Shown here in pieces: positions 32,597 to 42,403 of a DNA stretch of 51,022 nt. The notes under the pieces were generated by a model, which saw only the letters and a program-made list of their open reading frames with translations, did not search any database and was not told the origin of the DNA. Where the stretch lies: the NCBI GenBank assembly GCA_964454255.1, contig CAYVSY010000001.1, forward strand, positions 1 to 51,022. Reading direction: 5' to 3'. The DNA comes from CAYVSY01 sp964454255. GTDB taxonomy: Bacteria > Bacillota_I > Bacilli_A > RF39 > UBA660. The translations under genes were made by a program, and so were the position numbers. Position 1 is the first letter of the stretch; each line of letters begins with the position of its first letter.

Positions 32597-34767
32597 TAAT
32601 TCATCATCCTTTCAACTTTATATATATATGGAATATTAGTTATATCAGTTAAAAACTTTTCTAGTTTTTCTAGTTTTTCTACTTGAATAGTTAAACTATA
32701 AACCTTGTATTCACTACTATTTAACGTTGAAATACTATATACAACAATGTTACTTGCAGATGCTTTTGTGAGAATATCTATTAAATTATCCATGTTATTA
32801 TTGGCATATATAATGATATCTGTTTGATATTTTTTTTCAATATTATCATTCCATCTAACATTTATTAACCGTTCATCAATATCAATGATATTTTTACAAT
32901 TTACTCTATGAATAGTTATACCATTTCCTTTTGTAATATATCCTATTATACTATCACCCGGAACAGGTTTACAACATGCTGAAACGGTTACTTTTATTTC
33001 ACCTATTCCTTCAACTAAAACATCATTTTTAACGACATTATTTTTATTATCATTTTTTATATTTTTCTTTTCTAATGATTCTTCAATAGAAATTTCCGGT
33101 TTATATAACATTTTTAAAATGGAATTAGGTGTATATTTATTTGTTGCAATACCAATATATAATTCATTAATATTTTTTATTTTTAAATTGTCTAATAATA
33201 TATCAATATTCTTTTGACTTAATGTTTCATAAATGGAATAATCATTTTTTCTGATTTCTTTTTCTAATATTTCTAATCCTTTTTCTTGAAAATCATCTTT
33301 TTCTAGTTTACTGTGAAAACTCTTTATTCTATTTCTTGCTTGGGCAGTAGTGACAATATTTAACCAATCTTTATTTGGTCCTTTTGAATTTTTACTGGTA
33401 TTTATTTTTACAATATCACCAGTTTTTAATTTGTAATCTAATGAAACTATATTGTCGTTTACGATTGCACCAATCATTTTATCGCCCACCTCGCTATGAA
33501 CTTTATATGCAAAATCTATTGGGGTAGAATTATCTGGTAATTCTAATACATCACCTTTTGGTGTATAAACATATATACTTTCGTTTGGAAGTATATCATG
33601 ACGAATATCATTAATAAATTCTTCATTAGTGGATGCATCTTCATTTAATTCAATTATGCTTCTAAATATTTGAAGTTTTTGTTCTATTGCATCTTTAACA
33701 GCTTTAGTTCCGTCACTATGTTCTTTATAAGACCAATGTGATGCAATTCCATATTCAGCTATTTCATTCATATCATATGTTCTAATTTGAATTTCATATA
33801 ATTGTCCATTTAAACCAAAAACAGTTGTATGTAGTGATTGATATAAATTAGTTTTTGGCATCGCAATATAGTCTTTAAATCGCTTTGGAACGGGTTTATA
33901 TTTTGAATGTATTAAACCTAACGCAAGATAACATTCTTCTTCAGTATTTACTAAAATACGTAGAGCTAATAAATCATAAATGTCATTGAAGTTTCTACCT
34001 TTAGCAAGTTTTGAATAAATGCTATATATATTTTTAGAACGACCTTTTATTTCATGCTTAATATTATGTTCTAATAGTAAACTTGATACTTCTAATTGCA
34101 TTTTATTTACGGCATCGTCTCGTTCAACTTTTTTTAAATTTAATTTTTCAACGACATCAAAATATGCTTCGGGTTTTAAATAACGAAGAGACAAATCTTC
34201 TAATTCGCTTTTTAATTTGTATATACCTAGTCGATGAGCTACAGGTGTTAATATTTCTAATGTTTCTCTAGCTTTTCTTTTTTGTTTTTCTTCTGGTAAA
34301 ACATATAATGTTCTCATATTATGAAGCCTATCAGCCAATTTTATTAAGATAACACGAACATCTTCAGATAAACCAACTAAAATTTTTCTTTGATTAGCGG
34401 CCATTTGTTCATTAACATTATTAAATTTTATTTTATTTATTTTAGTAACACCATCAACTAACAATGAAACTTCTGCCCCAAATAATTTTTCAATTTCTTC
34501 AATTGAACTATCTGAATCTTCAACGGTATCATGCAATAATGCAGCAATCAATGTTTTTGAATCGGCATTAGTATCTGTTAAAATATATGCAACGTTTAAT
34601 GGATGAGTAATATATTCATCCCCAGTTATTCTAAATTGACCGAAATGTTTTTCAGCAGCATAATTATATGCTCTTTTTATTTCTTTTAGTTCTTCTTTAT
34701 TATTGTTATATTTTTTAATGTTTTTTAACAAGTCATCAATAGTTATAATAGCAATTTTACTATTCAT
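32596..34767 (-). CDS. relA: Bifunctional (p)ppGpp synthetase/hydrolase
   Basis: This Rel enzyme makes and degrades (p)ppGpp in the stringent response. The 723-residue protein has an intact HD hydrolase domain (about 45-200; ITHPLNVAYIL, LLHDTVEDS), the synthetase domain (about 230-350; GRSKNIYSIYSKL, DLLALRILV, KDYIAMPKTNLYQSLHT, EIQIRT), a TGS domain (YVYTPKGDVLELP), a helical/zinc-finger-like region with ACCKPVPGD and HRVNC, and a C-terminal ACT domain (about 650-723). Both activities are predicted. It lies 17 bases after secDF and is coupled to dtd. It joins T-boxes and 6S RNA as starvation-control components in this region. Confidence 0.96.
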   Translation of the reverse strand: MNSKIAIITIDDLLKNIKKYNNNKEELKEIKRAYNYAAEKHFGQFRITGDEYITHPLNVAYILTDTNADSKTLIAALLHDTVEDSDSSIEEIEKLFGAEVSLLVDGVTKINKIKFNNVNEQMAANQRKILVGLSEDVRVILIKLADRLHNMRTLYVLPEEKQKRKARETLEILTPVAHRLGIYKLKSELEDLSLRYLKPEAYFDVVEKLNLKKVERDDAVNKMQLEVSSLLLEHNIKHEIKGRSKNIYSIYSKLAKGRNFNDIYDLLALRILVNTEEECYLALGLIHSKYKPVPKRFKDYIAMPKTNLYQSLHTTVFGLNGQLYEIQIRTYDMNEIAEYGIASHWSYKEHSDGTKAVKDAIEQKLQIFRSIIELNEDASTNEEFINDIRHDILPNESIYVYTPKGDVLELPDNSTPIDFAYKVHSEVGDKMIGAIVNDNIVSLDYKLKTGDIVKINTSKNSKGPNKDWLNIVTTAQARNRIKSFHSKLEKDDFQEKGLEILEKEIRKNDYSIYETLSQKNIDILLDNLKIKNINELYIGIATNKYTPNSILKMLYKPEISIEESLEKKNIKNDNKNNVVKNDVLVEGIGEIKVTVSACCKPVPGDSIIGYITKGNGITIHRVNCKNIIDIDERLINVRWNDNIEKKYQTDIIIYANNNMDNLIDILTKASASNIVVYSISTLNSSEYKVYSLTIQVEKLEKLEKFLTDITNIPYIYKVERMMN

Positions 34768-34784
34768 AATGGTTCACTTCCCTT

Positions 34785-37100
34785 TTATGAGTTTATTCCT
34801 TTTATACTAAATTCTTCTGGGCCATCATTATATTTTGTTTCTTTTTTTGGTTTATTAATTTTTTTTAATTCAAATATTAACCATAATTGATTGGAAACAT
34901 ATATAGATGAATATACACCTGCAATAAAACCTATTAATAATGCAAAATTAAAATTTATTATTTCAAATGCTCCAAAAATCATTAAGCATATAACTGGAAT
35001 AATGGTTGTTAGAGTAGTTAATATGGAACGATATATTGTTTCACGAATACTTTCGTTTACAATTTTTTCTAATTGATCAAAAGTTACAATTTGTTTCAAT
35101 TTATTATAATTTTCTCTAATTCTATCAAATGTAACAATTGTATCATTTATTGAATAACCAATTATAGTAAGTAAAGCAGCTATAAAAGTTGTTTCTACTT
35201 GGATTTTTAAAATAGCAAATATGCTTATGGTAATTAAAATATCATGAAGTAGAGCTGCAATACCACTTATTGCATAATTAAATTTAAAACGAATACTTAC
35301 ATAAATAATTATACCAATAAATGATAATAATACGGATGTTATAGCATTTTTAGCTAATTCTTTTTTTACTGTTTGACTTACAACATATATTTCAGTATGA
35401 GCATTATATTCCGTATTAATATGATTGGTTATTTCATTAATTTTTTCTTTATTTAATTGTTCAGTTACTATGATACTTAATGTTTTATCGTTTTCTTCAA
35501 TTTTATTTATGATTAAGTTTTCATTAGTAATATATTCTATTGCTTTTTCATTAGTTATATTTTCGTTAAGGTTAATAGTAATATCAGATCCACCTGAAAA
35601 ATCTACACCCAAATTCATACCATTTTTAAATATGAAGATAAACCCAATTATTAATATTATTATTGTTCCAATAAAGAAAATCTTTCTATTTTTAACAAAT
35701 TCTAATTTTTTAAAACGTTCTTTATCGTGAACACTATTTTTTTTATATCCTATAAATAATCTTAATTTATTTTCAAACATTTTATTATTAGCAAATATTT
35801 TTAATATCAATCTAACTAGTATAATCATTACAAAAACTGTTACAATAATACTAATTATTAACATAGTAGCAAATCCTTTTATACTGCTTTCTCCAAAAAT
35901 AAATAATATTATAGCAACTATGATAGTTGTGATATTAGCATCAATTATACTCCTTAATGATTCACTATTTCCTATTTTAAAAGCATTATTTAATTGCTTT
36001 TTATTTCGTAATTCTTCTTTTATTCTTTCAAAGCTAATAACGATAGCATCAACCGACATTCCAACACCAAGTAACATTGCGGCAATTCCTGGTAATGTTA
36101 ATACACCATTTATTAAATAAAAGAGTCCAAAAGTTAAAACTGTGTATAAAATAATTCCTATTGATGCAATTAGTCCACTAAAATGATATATAATTGTCAT
36201 TAATATAATCACTAGTATAATACCTAATATTCCAGCAAATACTGTTTTACTTAAGGAATTTTCTCCAAATGATGCTTGAACTGTTCGAGAAGATAATTCT
36301 TCCAATTTAGAAGGCATTGAACCAGAATTTATTAAATCAACTAAATTTTTTGCTTGTTCATCGGTAAAATTACCTTGAATAATTACATCAGATGAAAAGG
36401 CTTGACTAACATGAGCAGCTGATAGACAATTAGATTCATTTAAATTTCCACATTTATTTCCATTAATATGATAACTATCTTTTTTGGCATCATAATCTAA
36501 CCATATAACTATTATGTTTTCGTCCATATCTTTTACTTTATTAGTAACATTATAAAACGTTTCTACGTCTTTGATAGGTAACGCAATTGCGGGTTTTAAA
36601 TTATTATCAGTTGTTTTTTTTACACTTCCTCCTAATACATCAGATGTCATTAATAATTTATCATAAGCATCACGAAAAGTTATAGATGCAGTAGTTGATA
36701 ATATTTGTCGAGCTTCATCTTGATTTTTAATACCAGCTAAACGAACACGAATTCTATTTTCACCTTCAATTGTTATTTCTGGTTCTGATACGCCTAATAC
36801 ATCTATTCTATTTAACAATGTTTTATATGTTCGATATACCATATCACTATTTACTTTTTCATTTTCGTTTAGTGATTCTACTTGATATAACACTTCAAAA
36901 CCACCTTTTAAATCCAAACCAAAATTAACACTATTAAATAATGGTCTAATTACAGACAATGATAAACTAACAATAAAAATGCATAATATTATTCCAAATA
37001 TATTTTTTGTTTTTTCTTTTTTCTTTTTAATTATAATAATTATACTTAATATAATCATTATTGCTGAGATAATGCTAATTATTTTTTCTAAATTATTCAT
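34785..37100 (-). CDS. secDF: Fused protein translocase subunit SecDF
   Basis: SecDF uses the proton gradient to help SecYEG export proteins. Here SecD and SecF are one chain of 771 residues, as in Bacillus. The first half has FGLDLKGGFEVLYQV (P1 domain start), LAGIKNQDEARQIL, and membrane spans with LPGIAAMLLGVGMSVDAIVISFERIKEE. The second half has GVDFSGGSDITI and FRIRENY-like VTFDRIREN after GYSINDTIVTF. Twelve spans are expected. It lies five bases after the comN-like gene and upstream of relA, matching the order in Bacillus. Confidence 0.96.
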   Translation of the reverse strand: MNNLEKIISIISAIMIILSIIIIIKKKKEKTKNIFGIILCIFIVSLSLSVIRPLFNSVNFGLDLKGGFEVLYQVESLNENEKVNSDMVYRTYKTLLNRIDVLGVSEPEITIEGENRIRVRLAGIKNQDEARQILSTTASITFRDAYDKLLMTSDVLGGSVKKTTDNNLKPAIALPIKDVETFYNVTNKVKDMDENIIVIWLDYDAKKDSYHINGNKCGNLNESNCLSAAHVSQAFSSDVIIQGNFTDEQAKNLVDLINSGSMPSKLEELSSRTVQASFGENSLSKTVFAGILGIILVIILMTIIYHFSGLIASIGIILYTVLTFGLFYLINGVLTLPGIAAMLLGVGMSVDAIVISFERIKEELRNKKQLNNAFKIGNSESLRSIIDANITTIIVAIILFIFGESSIKGFATMLIISIIVTVFVMIILVRLILKIFANNKMFENKLRLFIGYKKNSVHDKERFKKLEFVKNRKIFFIGTIIILIIGFIFIFKNGMNLGVDFSGGSDITINLNENITNEKAIEYITNENLIINKIEENDKTLSIIVTEQLNKEKINEITNHINTEYNAHTEIYVVSQTVKKELAKNAITSVLLSFIGIIIYVSIRFKFNYAISGIAALLHDILITISIFAILKIQVETTFIAALLTIIGYSINDTIVTFDRIRENYNKLKQIVTFDQLEKIVNESIRETIYRSILTTLTTIIPVICLMIFGAFEIINFNFALLIGFIAGVYSSIYVSNQLWLIFELKKINKPKKETKYNDGPEEFSIKGINS

Positions 37101-37105
37101 TTTAC

Positions 37106-37369
37106 TTACCTATTAAAATATTCCCTTTCTTTTTCTAGTTTTCCTTTTAAGTAATGGTCTAAAGTAATATTATTACAATGAATAATATCATTTACCATTT
37201 CGGCTATAGATAAATTATTAGTATTAATCCATTTACTATCTTTTAGATAATTCCATATATCTTCTATTTTTATATAATAAAAATGATTATTTTTTAATAA
37301 TCTGATTTTAACTAAAAAAGCTGGTCTTAATGTTTTATATAATTTTTCTATAGAATAAATTTCTTCCAT
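37106..37369 (-). CDS. comN: ComN-type post-transcriptional regulator
   Basis: The 87-residue protein matches the small post-transcriptional regulator family of Bacillus ComN (YrzD): LRPAFLVKIRLLKNNHFYYIKIEDIWNYL, then a helical end with NNITLDHYL. Bacillus ComN affects comE mRNA and associates with DivIVA. Whether that holds here is unknown. GGTGGGA precedes the ATG, and a TATAAT box lies at about 37396-37401. It starts the comN-secDF-relA-dtd unit and is divergent from spoVB, the same neighbourhood as in Bacillus, which strengthens the call. Confidence 0.75.
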   Translation of the reverse strand: MEEIYSIEKLYKTLRPAFLVKIRLLKNNHFYYIKIEDIWNYLKDSKWINTNNLSIAEMVNDIIHCNNITLDHYLKGKLEKEREYFNR

Positions 37370-37474
37370 AATCCCACCTAAATTCTATATAAAATATTAT
37401 ATAACAATTAATGATAAAAATCTAGTAATATATATAATTTATTTTATTTTTCATATATTTAATTAGGTGAAAAA

Positions 37475-38791
37475 ATGATTAAGAATAAATTTATTAAAGC
37501 AACTTTTATATTAATTATAGGTGGATTTATTTCCAAATTACTAGCAATGTTTATTAGAATAACTTTGTCACGAAAAATTGGCCCATCAGGAATTGGATTA
37601 TATATGCTTATTTTACCAACATTTCAGTTGTTTATTATATTAGGTAATTTAGGTTTTCCTGTTTCTATTTCTAAATTAGTTAGCGAACAAAGAAAAAATA
37701 ACAAGAAATTAGTTTTATCTATTATTCCTTTTATTATAATATATAATTTATTATTAATGCTTATATTACTTTTTATTTCACCATTAATTTCTAATTTATT
37801 ATTAAAAAATTTGGATACACTTTATCCTTTAATGGCCATTGGATTAACTTTGCCATGTATTACTATTTCAGATGTAATGAGAGGTTATTTTTTTGGAAAA
37901 CAAAAATCTTTTCCTTATGTTTTTTCTAATATTATTGAACAATTAGTTAGATTATTTTTAACAATATTTTTTATTCCTAATTTACTTAAATTTTCAATTC
38001 CTATAGCAGTTACTGGGGTTGTTTTAATAAATATTGTAAGTGAATTTTCTTCAATATTAATGTTATTAGTCTTTATTCCTAAAGATGTTACTATAAAGGT
38101 TCAGGATTTTAAAAAAGATATTCCTTATTTAAAAGATAATTTAGCAATTGGTATTCCTACTACTTCATCTAAATTAGTAAGTTCAATTGGAAATTTTTTT
38201 GAACCTATTATAATAACCTCAATATGTCTTTTTTTAGGATATAATAACAATTATATTACATATGAATATGGAATTATAAATGGTTATGTTTTACCTTTAC
38301 TTTTATTACCATCATTTTTTTCGTCAGCTATTTCTAATGCGTTGTTACCGGTAATAAGTAATAATTTTTCTAATAATAAAATTTCTGAAGTAAAACGCAA
38401 AATTAAGCAAGCAATTATTTTAGCTTTATCTGTTGGAGGACCAGCTACTTTATTTTTAACTTTTTTCCCTGATATTCTATTAAATTTATTATATGGCACA
38501 ACAATTGGTAGTTCATATATTAAAATGATTGCACCGTTTTTTATTTTTCATTATATTCAAGCACCTTTAACTTCTACCCTTCAAGGAATGGGCAAAGCTA
38601 AATGTGCTATGAAAGGTTCTATTGGTGGAACGATTCTTAGAATTATTACTTTATTATTATGCTTACTTTTAGGATTTAAGTTTTGGAGTGTTTTAATATC
38701 ATTGATTATTAGCATTGTATATGTAACTGGGCATAATATTTATTATGTTCAATTATATTTAAAAGAAAAAACAAAGATTTTCTTTGTTTAA
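37475..38791 (+). CDS. spoVB: SpoVB/MurJ-like polysaccharide flippase family protein
   Basis: The 438-residue protein has about 12-14 membrane spans of the MOP exporter superfamily. The N-terminal KATFILIIGGFISKLLAMFIRITLSRKIGPSGIGLY is characteristic of Firmicutes SpoVB and its relatives, followed by LGFPVSISKLVSE and a late YIQAPLTSTLQGMGKA. SpoVB is needed for spore cortex synthesis, and relatives (YtgP/MurJ) flip lipid II in growing cells. The function here could be either. The ATG follows TTAGGTG. Position next to comN and secDF is as in Bacillus, supporting orthology. Its end overlaps the pheT stop and forms the terminator. Confidence 0.88.
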   Translation: MIKNKFIKATFILIIGGFISKLLAMFIRITLSRKIGPSGIGLYMLILPTFQLFIILGNLGFPVSISKLVSEQRKNNKKLVLSIIPFIIIYNLLLMLILLFISPLISNLLLKNLDTLYPLMAIGLTLPCITISDVMRGYFFGKQKSFPYVFSNIIEQLVRLFLTIFFIPNLLKFSIPIAVTGVVLINIVSEFSSILMLLVFIPKDVTIKVQDFKKDIPYLKDNLAIGIPTTSSKLVSSIGNFFEPIIITSICLFLGYNNNYITYEYGIINGYVLPLLLLPSFFSSAISNALLPVISNNFSNNKISEVKRKIKQAIILALSVGGPATLFLTFFPDILLNLLYGTTIGSSYIKMIAPFFIFHYIQAPLTSTLQGMGKAKCAMKGSIGGTILRIITLLLCLLLGFKFWSVLISLIISIVYVTGHNIYYVQLYLKEKTKIFFV

Positions 38792-38795
38792 TTAT
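38769..38795. terminator. Terminator at the spoVB/pheT convergent stops
   Basis: AAACAAAGA (38769-38777) pairs with TCTTTGTTT (38781-38789). On the reverse strand it is followed by TTTTTCTTTT, a good terminator for pheT that lies inside spoVB. The + strand T run is weaker. Confidence 0.65.
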
Positions 38796-41157
38796 TTCGT
38801 AATTTACCATTATATTTTTTAGATATTTCTAGAATTATTTTGTCTAACAAAATGTTAACTTCTTCATCAGTTAATGTTTTATCATAATTTTCAAATAATA
38901 AATTAAAAGCAATTGATTTTGAACTTTCACCAATTTTTGTTCCAGTATATATATCAAATATTTTTATATTTGTTAGTAATTTGCCACCAATTGTTTTAAT
39001 TGTATCAATTATTATATTGGCAGTTATATTTTTATCTAATATAAAAGCAATATCTTTACTTATACTTGGATATTTATTAATTTCTTTGTATTTTATTTGA
39101 CTAGTTTTAAAATCAAATAATGAATCTAAATCTATTTCAATAACATATACTTCATTTGGTTCAAGACTAGGAATAATTCTTCCTATGTTACCTATGCTTT
39201 TTTTATTTACTATTATTTCAGCTGATTGATATGGATGAAACTCTTTTGGGATAGTGTTGCTTGCTTTTATTTCATATCGATTATTATAACCTAAATAATT
39301 TAATAATTCTTCAATTATCATTTTTGCAATATAAAAGTCAACATTTTTTTTATATTCTAAACTATCATAATATAAACCTGTCATTAGAATAGACAAAGTA
39401 TTTTTTTCTAAATAATCATTATCTTTCTTGTAAAATGAATGCCCTATTTCAAATATACATACATCTTTTATATTTCTAGCTGTGTTATATTTATATACTT
39501 TGTATAATGATGGAATTAAACTATATCTTAAGGTTGTTTTTTCTTCTGTCATTGGATCTAATATTTTTATTTCATCATATTTATCATTAGTCCATTTATG
39601 ATTATTTTCAAAGCTTTCTAAAGAATAAGTTAATGTTTCATTTAAACCAAGCGATGCTAATTTTTCTTTTATATTTCTTATTTTTTTGTTTATGTATCCA
39701 GGAATTATATTTAATTTTGGTAGTTTACCAACAATATTATCAACTCCATATATTCGTCCAACTTCTTCAATTAAATCACATTCCATATTAATGTCAATTC
39801 TTCTTTGAGGAACACTAACGGTCATATTTCCATTATTATTTTTAACTTTAAATCCTAAACGTTCAAAAACATCAATAATGCTCTTATCGTTTATTTCTAA
39901 ACCTAATGTTTCATTAATTTTTTTAAAAGTAATATTAATTTGTTTGTCTTCTTTTATGGTAATATCATGAGCAATTATATCGGAATTTATCTTACCATTA
40001 GCATATTTTTCTAACAAGTGACATGCTCTTTCAATGGCAAGATATGTTCTATTGGCGTCAAGACCTTTTTCAAAACGGATACTTGCTTCAGAGCGAAGAA
40101 ATTTGTTAGATGTTTTTCTCACTTTGTATGAATCAAATATAGCTGATTCAATAATTATATTTTTAGTGTTAATATCTATTTCAGTTTCAAAGCCACCCAT
40201 AACACCAGCAAGTCCAACTGTATTTTTTTTATTTGCAATAACAATATCTTCAGGATCTAATTTACGAATTATCCCATCAATTGTTTTTAATTGTTCATTT
40301 TCTTTGGCATTTCTAACAATAATTTGATTGCCTAATTTATCAGCATCATAAAAGTGTAAAGGTTGACCTGTTTCTAACATCACATAATTACTTATATCAA
40401 CAATATTATTTATTGGTCTAATGCCAGAGGCAATTAATCGATTTTTTATTATTTCAGGGCTTTCATTAATTGTTATATTAGTTACTTTTTTTACTAAAAA
40501 AATTGGACAATCATTAGTTTCAATACTTAAGTCAAAGTTATTTTTAATTGATTCATTTATTTGGTTATAGGTTGTATCAATATTTTTAATTTTGGTATTA
40601 TATATAGCTCCTATTTCGTATGCCATTCCTAATATGCTTAATAAATCACCTCTATTTGCCGTTAATTCAAAATCAATTATTTCATCATCGAATTGTTCAT
40701 ATTTTATTGGTTCTTCACCTATTTTGGCGTTGTTTGAAAGAATATGAATTCCGTTTTTTTCATCTTCGCTGATATATTTATTATCTAATCCTAATTCATT
40801 TAATGAGCATATCATACCGTTTGATTCTATACCTCGAATAATTGATTTTTTAATTTTTCCACCAATTAATTCAGCTCCATTTTGAGCTACGATAACATTA
40901 ATTCCTTCACGGACGTTTGGTGCACCACACACTATAGTTAATATTTCTTTACCAATATCAACCATACATACATGCAAATGATCACTATTAGGATGATTTT
41001 CACATTTAATTACTTTACCAATTATTAAATTAGTTCCAGTAATTAGTTTACTAAGGTTATTATATTCATTCCCTACTCTAGTCATATCATCGGCTAAAGT
41101 TTTTGTATCAGTTGGAATATCGATATAGTCGCTAACAAATTTTCTACTTAATTTCAT
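38788..41157 (-). CDS. pheT: Phenylalanyl-tRNA synthetase beta subunit
   Basis: PheT pairs with PheS as an (alpha-beta)2 enzyme. The 789-residue protein has the tRNA-binding EMAP-like domain (about 40-150; IIGKVIKCENHPNSDHLHVCMVDIG, IVCGAPNV), the B3/B4 editing domain (about 210-380; NRLIASGIRPINNIVDISNYVMLETGQPLHFYD), a B5 domain, the inactive catalytic-like core with RRIDINMECDLIEEVGRIYG, and the C-terminal ferredoxin-fold anticodon-binding domain (about 695-789; YPSISKDIAFILD). Its ATG lies 14 bases inside pheS. The stop overlaps that of spoVB. Confidence 0.97.
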   Translation of the reverse strand: MKLSRKFVSDYIDIPTDTKTLADDMTRVGNEYNNLSKLITGTNLIIGKVIKCENHPNSDHLHVCMVDIGKEILTIVCGAPNVREGINVIVAQNGAELIGGKIKKSIIRGIESNGMICSLNELGLDNKYISEDEKNGIHILSNNAKIGEEPIKYEQFDDEIIDFELTANRGDLLSILGMAYEIGAIYNTKIKNIDTTYNQINESIKNNFDLSIETNDCPIFLVKKVTNITINESPEIIKNRLIASGIRPINNIVDISNYVMLETGQPLHFYDADKLGNQIIVRNAKENEQLKTIDGIIRKLDPEDIVIANKKNTVGLAGVMGGFETEIDINTKNIIIESAIFDSYKVRKTSNKFLRSEASIRFEKGLDANRTYLAIERACHLLEKYANGKINSDIIAHDITIKEDKQINITFKKINETLGLEINDKSIIDVFERLGFKVKNNNGNMTVSVPQRRIDINMECDLIEEVGRIYGVDNIVGKLPKLNIIPGYINKKIRNIKEKLASLGLNETLTYSLESFENNHKWTNDKYDEIKILDPMTEEKTTLRYSLIPSLYKVYKYNTARNIKDVCIFEIGHSFYKKDNDYLEKNTLSILMTGLYYDSLEYKKNVDFYIAKMIIEELLNYLGYNNRYEIKASNTIPKEFHPYQSAEIIVNKKSIGNIGRIIPSLEPNEVYVIEIDLDSLFDFKTSQIKYKEINKYPSISKDIAFILDKNITANIIIDTIKTIGGKLLTNIKIFDIYTGTKIGESSKSIAFNLLFENYDKTLTDEEVNILLDKIILEISKKYNGKLRNN

Positions 41158-42184
41158 CTGTATCTTCCTTTCTACTAAAGTTATTCAAAAATCTTATATC
41201 ATTTGCATATAAATATCTTATATCAGGAATTTGGTATTTTAACATGGCTACTCTTTCAATTCCTATTCCAAATGCGAAACCACTATATATTTCTGGATTA
41301 TAGCCATTCATTTTTAATACATTAGGATGAACCATACCAGAACCTAGTATTTCTATCCAACCAGTATTTTTACATAATGAGCATCCTGTTCCATTACATT
41401 TAAAACAACTTATATCAACTTCATATGATGGCTCAGTAAACGGAAAATAACTTGCTCTAAAACGAATCTTTGTATTTTTTCCAAATAAATGTTTTAATAA
41501 TTTTTCTAATGTCCCTTTTAAATCAGCTAAACTTATATTTTTATCTATTAATAGCCCCTCAATTTGAGTAAATTGGTGAGAATGTGTTGCATCATCATCA
41601 CGGCGATATGTTTTACCAGGACAAATTATTCTGATTGGCGTTTTTTTTAAATTTTCTTGCATAGTTCTAGCTTGCATTGGTGAAGTATGAGTTCTTAATA
41701 ACATTTCATCATTAATGTAGAATGTGTCTTGAGCATCTCTAGCTGGATGACCTTTTGGTAAATTTAATAATTCAAAATTAAAATAATCACTTTCTACTTC
41801 CGGACCTTGAATGACACTATATCCCATTGATACAAATAAATCTTCAATATCTTCGATAATTATTGTATTAGGATGCAGACTGCCTTGCCTAATTTTTATA
41901 GATGGTTCTGAAACATCTATACGATCATTTTCTAATTTTTTATTTAATTCTTCCTTTTCAAATTTATTTAATAACAATTCATAATTGTCATTAAATAAAT
42001 TTCTTAATTCCTGAAGTTTTATTCCATATTCTTTTTTTTCGTCTTTTGGAATATCAATCATTTTAGAACTTTGTTCAGTAATTATTCCTTTTTTCCCATT
42101 ATATTTAATTTTTAAATCGTTTAAATCATTTAAATTGTTTACATTTTTTAAATCTTCTTGTAATAATTCTTTAATATTTTCCAT
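41144..42184 (-). CDS. pheS: Phenylalanyl-tRNA synthetase alpha subunit
   Basis: PheS is the catalytic subunit. The 346-residue protein has an N-terminal coiled coil that contacts tRNA (about 1-90) and a class II core with HPARDAQDTFY, RTHTSPMQARTM, motif 2 KTYRRDDDATHSHQFTQIEGL, a CFKCNGTGCSLCKNTGW insertion with four zinc-type Cys, and motif 3 FAFGIGIERVAML. GGAGAAAG precedes the ATG. A Phe T-box lies in the leader. pheT overlaps its end by 14 bases. Confidence 0.97.
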   Translation of the reverse strand: MENIKELLQEDLKNVNNLNDLNDLKIKYNGKKGIITEQSSKMIDIPKDEKKEYGIKLQELRNLFNDNYELLLNKFEKEELNKKLENDRIDVSEPSIKIRQGSLHPNTIIIEDIEDLFVSMGYSVIQGPEVESDYFNFELLNLPKGHPARDAQDTFYINDEMLLRTHTSPMQARTMQENLKKTPIRIICPGKTYRRDDDATHSHQFTQIEGLLIDKNISLADLKGTLEKLLKHLFGKNTKIRFRASYFPFTEPSYEVDISCFKCNGTGCSLCKNTGWIEILGSGMVHPNVLKMNGYNPEIYSGFAFGIGIERVAMLKYQIPDIRYLYANDIRFLNNFSRKEDTDEIK

Positions 42185-42204
42185 TTCTTTCTCCTTCTTA
42201 TTTT

Positions 42205-42380
42205 AAAAAAAAGATAGCACCACTTAAGGACGAGAATTCCCGTGGTACCACCTTATTTTATAACATTGTTATACACTTAATTTATAACGCTTTTTAGCGA
42301 TAAAACTAAAGAGTGAATTCATACTTTTTATTTATTAGTTTCCATCAGCCACTAACTTTCTATAAAATAATTGAAGTATT
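42205..42380 (-). promoter_or_regulatory. T-box leader of pheST (Phe)
   Basis: On the reverse strand the T-box AAGGTGGTACCACGG lies near 42239-42253, followed by TCTCGTCCTT to close the antiterminator. The competing terminator pairs GGTACCAC with GTGGTGCT and ends in eight T (42205-42212). Upstream, the distal Stem I consensus GTGGCTGATGGAAACT is clear, and a TTC within ATGAATTCAC is the likely Phe specifier. Uncharged tRNA-Phe would favour read-through. Confidence 0.88.
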
Positions 42381-42403
42381 ACTATTTTCTTATTATTGTT
42401 TTA

